Positions 55,382 through 64,000 of a DNA stretch of 64,000 nucleotides are shown piece after piece. Source of the stretch: Picochlorum sp. 'celeri' (lineage: Eukaryota > Chlorophyta > Trebouxiophyceae); contig JAACMV010000028.1 in NCBI GenBank assembly GCA_010909725.1, positions 434,001 through 498,000 of the forward strand. Direction: 5' to 3'. Made by a program: the position numbers and the translations under genes. The first letter of the stretch is position 1. Each line of letters begins with the position of its first letter. The notes beneath the pieces were generated by a model that worked only from the letters and a program-made list of their open reading frames with translations, ran no database searches and was not told the origin of the DNA.

Positions 55382-57181
55382 CTAATCTCGAAGCCTCGAT
55401 GGGACATTGACTGCACGGCCCGAGTTCTTTGTAGTTTTCACCTGCTGGTAGACATTAATGGGTAACTCAGAAAGAGCTTTCCTGTCATGCCCTGATTTCT
55501 TCCGCTTCCTCCCCCTCTTCTTTTTTACTGTAATATGATCTGCTGATGGTTCGGGACAGATTTCTGATTTCTTCTTCCTACCCCTCTTGGACTGCTCTTT
55601 CACAAACCAATTTGAATTGATGTCTCTCCCCATGATGATGGATACCTCGTTGTTCAATAGCCTGATGGCCTTCATTCGCCCTTTTTCATTACCTTTGATC
55701 GCTTGATGTATGAGTGAACTCAGCCATTTGCCACAATGAGATTCTAGGCCCGCTCCAGAGATAATGGGCCTTGGGCATTGATACGGGGAGTTCTCATCCA
55801 CCCCAGCTTGTTCTTTTTTGAACTTTACAAATTCCCTCAGTTGCTGTAACCTGTCCTCCACTTTAAACACAGGTCTTACATTCTCTTGACAGTCGCGATC
55901 TAGTATCCTCAGCATCTCTGCATCTTGCTCATACTGCTCATGGATTGTTGTGATTTTTCTCACAAGGAAATGTGTGGGCCAGCTGCACCAATAGTACTTG
56001 CATCCAATTTTGGTGATATCAATGCTCAAGATATAACATATAATGTCACGTACTTTGTATAGGTACCAGCTGGGGGTGAGGCGGGTGGACGACATGGAAT
56101 TGAAATCTCATCGTCGGCATGGGGTGAAACAATCTCATTCACAGGAGAATAGGGGTCCTCAAACACCTGTTCAACCAAAACACATGCTCCTTGATCTCCA
56201 CTACAAGAGCATGGACTGTCTTGGGACCCATTGAAAGAGCCTGCATAAATTATATTCTCGCATTCCTGAGAATTCAAGGCGGATACATACATAGTCGACC
56301 AACGTACATGCAGAGGCACATACTCCCAACTTATGAAAAATCTTCTCCGCTGTGTCGTTCTCAGTACAATCTATCATGAACATCCTTGTGCCAAAAGGAA
56401 TGTGAGAATCGGGTAGATTGTCCGCTTCCATCTCCCCAGGTTTGTCAGCATTTCTTTGCATTAACTTGATACCAACAGGGTCTGAAATCTCAAAACACCT
56501 ACTGTATTCCTTGTAATACGTCGTGGCAGGCGTTTTCTCTCTTCCTGCCCGATATATGGGATTCAAACGCCGTCTGAAAGAGTCTGCATGCTTCAACAAG
56601 TTCTGGAATGCTTGGTGATCTTCTAAAGAGAAACCAGCATTGCCCACAATTTGGGCTTGGTACTCTCTCACTAATTTTGTTGGATCTTTCGGCTCCAGGT
56701 TTTTTGTTTCAGTAGTATATGGCCGGTGTTTCCCGAGAAACATGATCATCTCTTGATACAATCGATCCTTCATGGAAGACAACAATCTCATCTACGACCT
56801 GCTCGCACAATCAAAAGTATGAGCATTCAGTCAACCCCTCACCTGCGATCTATCCCCCTTCGACTTGCTTTCAGTGGTTTCATCTACAACTTCATTTTCT
56901 CTGCAGATGCTTTCTGTGACATCATCTGGCTTCGGTAGAAGACGGAGAAGACGGTAGGCAACTTGGTCAAGTTCTGCAGGTGGAGCGAATTGCCTGAATA
57001 TCTCTTCCCGGATAGTCTGGATACTATACGTCGAGGAGATACAGAATGTATCTATTGCAATCTTCAGAGACTTCTCATCCTCATAATCTTTACACGAAAG
57101 GACCAACTTATTGACCGTTACACTCAATGGACATTCCGTTGGCACACGAGTTCTTCGTACGCCATGGGCAACAACTACCAT
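55382..57181 (-). CDS. Accessory protein of the CACTA-like element with AT-hook-like motifs (539 aa)
   Basis: Four exons fit: 57181-56843, 56791-56324, 56265-56054 and 55982-55382, with introns of 51, 58 and 71 nt; total coding length is 540 codons including stop. The N-terminal region is helical (EEIFRQFAPPAELDQVAYRL). The middle exons include RLYQEMIMFLGKHRPY and a Cys-containing stretch (SPCSCSGDQGACVLVEQ). The C-terminus has two AT-hook-like clusters, SKRGRKKKSE and KKKRGRKRKKSG, which would bind the minor groove of AT-rich DNA. The ATG lies 196 bp from the divergent transposase ATG. By analogy with TnpA of En/Spm this may bind the transposon ends; that is inference from position and basic motifs, not homology. 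Confidence 0.7.
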
Positions 57182-57376
57182 GTTTAAGACTACTATTACA
57201 CATACATGAGTTGATATTTGTTAATAAACACGCAGGAATGTCAGTGTCATCAATTCTGCATGCGCGCGTGCATCTCCCGTAACAACAGATCTGTTTCAAA
57301 CCACGTTTGAATCTCATTCAACGGAATAGACACGTCTGCGTCAAAACAGGTCCGATACTTTATTTTTAATAATAAC
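57182..57376. promoter_or_regulatory. Divergent promoter region between transposase and accessory gene
   Basis: The 195-bp gap separates the start codons of two opposite genes and must hold both promoters and leaders. It is AT-rich toward the transposase (TTTATTTTTAATAATAAC just before 57377). No specific box was confirmed. Confidence 0.5.
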
Positions 57377-60300
57377 ATGTCTGACAATAACAACAATGAA
57401 GATGCTTTGAAGAGCGATGAAATCTATCCTTGTCGGAGAGGCAAGATTCTCAGGAATGTGAAAGGAGTGATCGAGTACAAGGGGGGATATTACAGGGAAA
57501 CCAAGTACACACACTGCAACTGTGGACATTCGAAATGCAATTCGTCTTGTCTGATACAATACTCTACGTATCGAGCGCATTTGAAGAGGCAGAGGGTGAA
57601 TCATGCATCATCTCAGGTTGAGTATGTTGAACCAACCAACCCTACGTGGGTGTACAAGTATAGACAGCTGACAAGAGAAGAGATTTTGCATGCCCAAATG
57701 GTATTAAATAACAGGAAGAGACTGAGAGGGCTAGATGGGGATGAAGTCCCTGTGCTGGCTACGGACGAAGATGGAGGTTATGACTTTGATATGGATGAGT
57801 ACGGAGCCTCTCCCTGTCCCAGTGGTGCCACGGAGACGACTCGAGAGGAGGACATGAGCGGAAGTCAAATCCCTTCATCTACTATTATTAGAGAAGACGA
57901 CAGAATAGACCAAACTGACAGTATTTCTCCGCTGGTACGAGTGAAGGAGGATCTTGCTGACCTCATGCAGCATCCAGTGCCAAGAAAGTATTTCATCCAA
58001 GCGCTGGGTGCGTGGATGAAAAATACTACTCCGATGTCACATATAAATGAAGAACTTGAGAGAATGCAGTCGTGGAATCAATTATTTAACGTGCCTGTGG
58101 TCCCTGACCACAGAAAGATGAGGAAGATGTTGAGAATTCTGCACCCGGGGTACCAGAAACGTTTTACGTGCCGGAAGCATCATGACAGTTCCAGAGCCAC
58201 GAAGGAACCGCATGACACATGTGATTATGGCTCTTGTCGTCTAGCAAGGAACATCTGCATACGATACTGTTCTGTCAAGGATGCCATCAGAAGGTTGCTG
58301 CAGAACAGTCAATTTAGGACTGAGGTGCAATTATCCGCTCGCAATAGTCGACAATCCAGCACAAGATGCACAGATATATGGTCGGCTAAATTTGTGAAGG
58401 ATATGAGGAGAAAATATCCCTCCTTTTTTACTACAAGCGATGGCTACACGCCTTTACTGTTTGGCTTGTTTGTTGATGGCTTCAGGGTGTCTCAGGCATC
58501 CTACACCGCCGGTGCGGTGGTCCTAGTTTGTTTCAATCTCCCCGCTGATATAAGAATGGATTCGAAAAATCTTCAGCTGCTGCAACTCATTGATGGACCA
58601 ACGGAGCCCAACGCAGAAGGGTGGCAAAGGTATCTTGGACAAATTGTTGATGAGTTCCATCACTTGATGAATGGTTTCGTCCTTAATGGAGAAAAGTACA
58701 GAGCTGCCTTGATCTGTACGATGCAAGATGGTCGTGCTACGAAGAAAACCTCCATGCTCGATGAAGCGGGGGCAAAGGATGCATGTATTAAGTGCACAGT
58801 ACAGCGGGAGGAGAACACAGGCTCATCCCAGTGTTGCTTCAGTAAAGGGAACTTAGAACCTGGAGACAGTTTACGAGGAGAATTCGCACCCGTGTGGATA
58901 GATAAAGATCATGATTTTATAAGGGCACGGAGAAGTATGGATCCAGCGCTTCGCAACGAGTTCCCAGGACTAGCATCTGGTGTCATTGGGGAGTCAGTGT
59001 TTGAGCGTCTGCCATACTGGGACTCTTCCAGGTGTCATCTGCTATGCTTCATGCACACGATGAAAAATTTCGGATCACATCTGGAAAAACTCGTGGAAGG
59101 AGAAAAAGAAAATCCTGCGACGAGGAAGCTTCTATTCAAGAAAGGCTTCCTGAACATGGAATCACACCTGCACCTAAGCGTGCACCAAGATTCGAAAGGC
59201 AAAGACAAGCTTCCGAGGTCCCGTCCGCCGTGGACTTTCAATACAGATACTGACTGCCCATTAAATAATACTACAGCCATAAAGGTGTTGAAAAACGTCT
59301 CGACACCATCGAGACTCTGCATACAGCCGTCTAGACTATTCAGGAAAACACAGCAAGCAGACAACGAAATTGAAGGCCCAATCACCCGCCAAAAGGATAT
59401 TGGAGTCAAGAATACGGGAGAGTCGGCTCCGATGAAACAATTCCTACTATCTGGACTATTTAGCTATGTCCTTTACATCGGTGGAGTGGACAGAGATCTG
59501 GTGAAAGCATTAGACAAGCTTCTCTCACTACTGAACAGATTGCTTGCTCCTGCAGTTGATCTCACAAGGGTTGATGCTTTGGGCCGGGATATATGGCGGG
59601 CACTTGTTGCACTTGAGAATCACTTACCTCACCACTGTCTCCCTTTATGTGTTCACAATATCGGTCATTTGAGCAGGCAGGTCAAGGACTTTGGACCCAT
59701 TTCAGGATACCACAGCTATCCCCTGGAGTCCTACTTGGGAGACCTTAAGGGCATGAACCTGAATCCTGCACACCCTACAGCTACAATATTTGAACGAATT
59801 ATGCGCGATTATTCAATGGAGACCCTAATCGGTCTACTGTCGGAGGACGAAGCACAGGCCAGTCTAGTCCCAAAATTCCAGGATGACATCCTTCTCCACG
59901 AGCCCATTTCCCGGGTGCAGATGGCGAATATTTCGACATCTGAGATGCACTTGATCAAAAGATATATTGAGTCAAAGTGGGAAGAGTATAAAAAATTGCA
60001 GTGCCAGTCCAGGCATTTCTGCCTGTGGACATTTGGGGACAGAATGTCGGTTGCTGAAAGGGTGAAGTATTCTGGTCGGCAGAGGAAAATTCTGGAAGGG
60101 ATTCGCGGTGATGTTACAAGATATAAAGCCTTCCAAATCAATCAGACACGTTTCTCAATCAAGGATGGGCTGAAATCTGAGGATAGAGTTGTTTTCTATG
60201 GTACCAAGATAGGAGTGTTGCAGGAGATTATCAAACTGGAGGTGCGTTGGGTAATTGGAATGGCATGGCCCGTCAATTAATCACTCACTACTGATTCTGT

Positions 60301-60550
60301 ACCCTTACAGTACCAAAACGAGACGGATGAGATTTTCTTGATCGTTGATGAGATGATACATGTGGAGAGGCACCCACATCTTTCACAGAGGACTGGCGTC
60401 ACACGCAATGAACCCAACTTGAAGTGTTTGCAGCCTGATGATGTCACCGGGCAAGGGTTCAGGGTCATAGACTTCGAGAATGCAGACGATAAGATTAAGA
60501 AATACGTTATTTTCTCGTCAGGATATCTGAGAAAGGTGGAGAGTATGTAA
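57377..60550 (+). CDS. Tnp2/Transposase_21-like transposase (1,034 aa)
   Basis: Exon 1 is 57377-60241 and exon 2 is 60311-60550, with a 69-nt GT-AG intron in phase 0. The N-terminus carries a Cys cluster CNCGHSKCNSSC (~residues 47-58) followed by a basic helix. The catalytic RNase H-like region contains LLFGLFVDGFRVS (Asp ~367), VLVCFNLPADIRM, LIDGPTEP, IVDEFHHLMNGF and RLPYWDSSRCHLLCFMHTM. The second half (LPHHCLPLCVHNIGHLSRQV) matches the DUF4218-type region of plant CACTA transposases. The enzyme should cut and rejoin the element's 26-bp ends, making 3-bp duplications. It shares its terminal intron position with the neighbour at 61529-64000. Residue assignments for the second and third acidic sites are not certain. 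Confidence 0.85.
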
Positions 60551-60970
60551 TTTAATAATGCCCCTATCCAACAATGGACACGACCGGACATCTGCGATAT
60601 TGATGGCCATTTGGGCCGCAAAGGAAAAGGGTTCCCAGTCGTCTCGCTCGACGAATTTTCACGGCCCGCAATTATCAACGCTCCGTTGGCCCAATCGTGT
60701 AGCATTTAACATATCTAAGTGATATGGAGAACATCGCGGAGAATATCGCTCGCACGGTGACGCCACATGAGCCCAAAAATGCCGCCTCCATCCTCGATTG
60801 GTGATGGGAACACCCGTGTTCACTGCCACCGTGCCCCATTCGTCCGAGAATCCGTCTGTGATGAGAGTTTCTCCCAACCGTGAATTTTCACGACATAATT
60901 ATACATAAATTTTCTATTTTCACAATCGACGCGGCGTAATTTATCACCTGCTATTGTTTCGCTGAACTGC
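60551..60970. other. Right subterminal region of the CACTA-like element
   Basis: No gene is seen. The stretch is the 3' leader between the transposase stop and the right terminal repeat. The GTGAC-type motif is sparser than at the left end. Confidence 0.5.
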
Positions 60971-60996
60971 GAACCAATCCCCAGATGTTACTAGGG
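60971..60996 (-). repeat. Right terminal inverted repeat of the CACTA-like element
   Basis: 26 bp, the exact reverse complement of 52920-52945, followed by target duplication TCT. Confidence 0.93.
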
Positions 60997-61528
60997 TCTA
61001 GATTGGAGCCTATAGGCGTAGCTACGCCAGCGACCCTCCAGTGATCAGCGATGAAGAAATCCTTATAACTTCCTCAATACGGCGTATTTTATCGCGATAC
61101 ATATATATTTGGAATTCTTGTTAAACAAGGATTCTTTAGAACTTTTTAAAATAGAATTTGGTGGAGTATGTGAAAAGTTACCGGTGTCTGGTGGTTATCA
61201 GCCCCCCTTGGGAGCCTGGACCGTTTCAATCGGCGAGCTCTCTGCCCAACCGGAGATGGCTGAGAAGCATCTTTTTGCTGATCGGGTCACCTCTCTGCTG
61301 CATCATTTTCGCCCAAACCGGGCTCAGTCGTCTCATACGAATATATAGAATCATATGTGTGCAAATCAGAGAATTTCGTTATGGTCGACTATAGTCGGGA
61401 GCAGCGATGGAAGCTCCTCCCCTGGACGAAATGTTGGGAGCAGGGAGGACCGCCGTGCAGAGCATACCAAGGCGATTGAGTGACTCTACTATTGCTTAAG
61501 CGGTATTGTTTGGCAAAAAATGATATTT
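60997..61528. other. Interval between two transposons
   Basis: No gene is seen. A 14-bp palindrome GGCGTAGCTACGCC lies at about 61015-61028. The interval should contain the 3' end of the second element if that element is complete; its terminal repeat cannot be fixed because its other end is outside the window. Confidence 0.4.
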
Positions 61529-64000
61529 TCACATACATTCTTGGCGGTCTGACGCGGACTCGCATTCAAAATTTGCTACCCAGAATTTGGCTTTTCTCAG
61601 AACGAGATATTTCCCCCTGTTTGCTGGTATTGTTTCATCTGGTGCTAAGAATACTTGATCAATAATATTCTCGGCTTGTATCCAGAGAAGATCTAGTCCG
61701 ATGTCTTCAATTAGAGGCACATTTGCAAGGTACGGGTGGTCCCCATGACCCTTGTATGGTCTCACACCGACAAACATTTCGGCTGTGCCCTCCAACTGTA
61801 GACGCATGCAAGGATATCAGAATGAATCTAGTTCAATGACAAGAGGAGACAAAACGAAGAGAACGCACCTCCACTTTAGCAACGCATTGGATCCTTCCAA
61901 ACAATGCCTCCGTTGAACCATGAGATATGAACACAATGTTTGAGTTGTCTGTCTTTGTCTTTTTATTTGCACTATCAGATGTCTCAAATCTGACACCATT
62001 CAGGCTAAAACTTGTATAGGTCTGTACCCTATTCGGCCAAGCATCAATAAGAGATTTTTTTCTCCCAGTATAGTCTGCCTTTAACAAGTAGTTAGCTCGG
62101 TCTATCTCTTGCCAAGGGGAACTACTCATGGCAACACCCAAATCAGCCATAACATCGTCGAACTCTGGCCAAGATTCCATCATGTACTGCATTATGCCGT
62201 GTCTAGTGCTGTCCGAGCCATTGAATGCCCGAGAAGTCCCTGCTCCACTAGGACATATTCTTCCAGGCAATTCAGGGGTGCCCTGCCCTTTCTCCACTTG
62301 ATTCGAAGAAACTCGAGCAATTATACGTAAACTTTCTTCGTATACTTGCCTGTGCATAATACATGCGCCAGGGAGGTACCTATTGAAGGCTTTTCGCTTC
62401 ATAGTTCCCAGTTTGCTCTCAGCCCCATAGGCCCACGTTTCTCTTACTGGGCCAAAGTCTAGCACCTGCCTCGCAAAATGCCCCATGTTATGGAGAGCCA
62501 AAGTCATATGTCTATGTCCTATGAAGTTCTCAAGCTCGCATATGCATTCCCAGATACCCTCCCCAATTTTTCCGAGATCCTGTACAGAAGGCATGCTAGG
62601 GAGTAAACAAGCAAAACATCTTCCTCTGCACCATTCTCAATGACGCGCGCACCTGTTCGGACAATTCTGGACGAAGTAGATCATTCACTAGAAGGAAAAA
62701 GCGGTGTATAGTGGAAGCCTCATTTTTCGGCATACCCGAAGCGACCAATGAAGCACTGAGAACTCCCGTGACGGCAAAATCCTTGTAATGCTGCGCTCTC
62801 TTCTTCGCCAGCGAAGGCTCGTCTTCTGACTTCTTTTTCGATGCGGACGACATGAAGAATCTCGAGAGGTTGGCCGTGATTGTAGAGTTGGGTTTTATCG
62901 CGTTCAAGAATTTCCGCACCAATCCTTTGCCCGTCTTGTCCATTCTCTCAAAATATATGGCCTCCAAGCGTTTGACTGAACGACAAGTCATGGGATTACT
63001 TTTGGCATACTCCATCTTGGATTCACACAAGAACGTACCGACGTTTGCCATACTATGCATAAAGCACAAAATGTGGCACCTGCTAACATCGAAGTATGGC
63101 AGTCTACTGAATTGAGACATGCCTTTCACCCCCAGCATTCCTTGCAGATCTTCCAGGTGGGGGTGCTCCTCAAGAATCTTCATACGAGACATGATGAACT
63201 CATGAGTTTTGTGTATACTTCTGGTGGCTATAGGGCGTCCGAACCTTGGGTCTACTCTGTAAAGGTGATCTTTGTGGAGCATTTTCCGGTGCCCGTAATA
63301 ATGAACACCATTTGCCTGCGCACCATTCAATGTGCAGAGACGGCACCCTTGGTAGTGTCCTGCTTCAGCCTGACATGAGCAAGCTCTAGATGCTCGACCA
63401 TCCTGGATGCAGCATGCTAGCATGCCTTTAAAAAGCACGCGTCGCTGTCTCGAAGCATCATATGCCGTCATGCCTTGCTCCCAGAGCACCAAAAATTCAT
63501 CCACGATCGGTTTGAGATACTGCTGGAAATCGGAGGGCTCGTGCGGCCCGTCAATGAGAGATAATATGTGAAGATTCTCAGATTTCATCCTGATCTCGTG
63601 AGGCAAGTTCAGACAAATAAGGATGACAGCCCAGAGGGTATACTGCACGCCTTCAAATGGTTGGAAGCCATCAACAAATAGGGCAAAATGCAACTTCTCG
63701 TGATTCGGGCTGTAGAAAAAGTTGGGATATCGAAGCACTGTATCTTTATAGAACTTTCCATCAAAAATATCCTTGAGGTTTTGTTCCTCGTGCATTACAA
63801 CCCCAGGACTGTCTGGGTTCCATCGTTCATTGGCCTTCATAATATGTCTTCCAAACTCAGGATCCAGCAATTTCGCCCTCATGTATTCCTGTACTGAGCT
63901 AGAACGGATACCGATCTTCAAAGAACAGGAACATGGAGTAGTATTCTCGTTCTCTTGATACCCACAAATTTGCCCCCTCTTATCTCCTGATTGGGATGGA
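61529..64000 (-). CDS. Second Tnp2/Transposase_21-like transposase (5' end outside window)
   Basis: Three exons fit: from beyond 64000 down to 62653, then 62579-61869 and 61795-61529, with two 73-nt phase-0 introns. The frame stays open to the window edge, so the start is missing. Motifs parallel the 57377 transposase: LHFALFVDGFQPFEG, LICLNLPHEIRM, LIDGPHEP, PIVDEFLVLWEQGM, RLPYFDVSRCHILCFMHSM, then ALHNMGHFARQVLDFGP. The final exon (GTAEMFVGVRPYKGHGDHPY) corresponds to the last exon of the other gene. It also matches plant Tnp2 more closely at YDASRQ. The two proteins are clearly diverged, so this is a different CACTA-like family next to the first. Confidence 0.82.

Larger units (their letters stand above)
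52920..60996 (+). mobile_element. Complete 8,077-bp CACTA-like DNA transposon
   Basis: Perfect 26-bp terminal inverted repeats begin CCCTAGTAACATCTGGGG and lie at 52920-52945 and 60971-60996. They are flanked by a 3-bp duplication TCT (52917-52919 and 60997-60999), the length expected for CACTA/EnSpm elements. The element holds three spliced genes: a Tnp2-like transposase on plus (57377-60550) and two proteins on minus (53896-55146 and 55382-57181). Subterminal repeats of TTGTGACC type lie inside the left end. All three genes have continuous spliced frames, so the copy may be functional. Confidence 0.88.

Noticed and set aside
56266..56290. A 25-nt intron in the AT-hook gene
   Set aside because: A 58-nt intron beginning GTATGT at 56323 keeps the same phase and fits the other intron lengths better.
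1..64000. rRNA, tRNA or organelle genes
   Set aside because: No cloverleaf or conserved rRNA stretch was recognised on reading; a dedicated scan was not possible.

Overview
The window is nuclear DNA from a eukaryote. Genes are split by short spliceosomal introns (51-83 nt where I could fix them; one 115-nt first intron), and most of the sequence is transposable elements: Ty3/gypsy LTR elements, LINEs, CACTA-like DNA transposons and a possible SINE-like insertion. Two secreted proteins with Pro-rich hinges (PPSPPPP and PAPAP types), one of them carrying about 30 fibronectin-III-like repeats, make a green alga or similar protist the most likely host. That assignment rests on gene style only; no rRNA, tRNA or organelle marker is visible.

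Layout. 0-1 kb: broken CACTA-type transposase. 1.4-5 kb: a small coiled-coil gene converging on a two-part SWIM/cysteine-cluster gene of transposon type. 5-6.4 kb: no gene, several GGCATA palindromes. 6.4-11.8 kb: Ty3/gypsy copy 1 (3' LTR truncated). 12.8-23.4 kb (minus): a giant secreted FN3-repeat protein, for which I rebuilt five exons including a signal-peptide exon. 23.9-29.7 kb: a 108-bp tandem duplication and a 795-bp tandem array that share a core. 29.7-35.2 kb: Ty3/gypsy copy 2 with both LTRs. 36.1-37.3 kb (minus): an orphan coiled-coil protein. 37.6-42.1 kb: a LINE. 42.4-45.1 kb: a decayed primase-polymerase/D5-type helicase gene whose 5' end carries a 24-bp inverted duplication. 45.8-46.7 kb: a second LINE 3' end interrupted by a 337-bp insertion. 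46.8-49.2 kb: a second secreted protein. 51.3-52.7 kb: a cluster of about ten GAGCGNAGCGA mini-hairpins. 52.9-61.0 kb: a complete 8,077-bp CACTA-like transposon with 26-bp terminal inverted repeats, TCT target duplications and three spliced genes. 61.5-64.0 kb (minus): a second, related transposase running off the window.

How parts relate. The 8-kb transposon encodes a Tnp2/Transposase_21-like enzyme (plus strand) divergently from a 539-aa protein with AT-hook-like motifs and a 390-aa protein (minus strand); these two are plausible DNA-binding accessory proteins. The two secreted host proteins share a Cys/aromatic module and Pro-rich hinges and probably act in the extracellular matrix or cell surface. 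The two Ty3 copies differ mostly by single-base indels at different places, and similar indels cluster at the 3' end of the FN3 gene, so part of the apparent decay may be assembly error. Coordinates of splice sites come from reading frame and GT-AG logic, not from transcripts.
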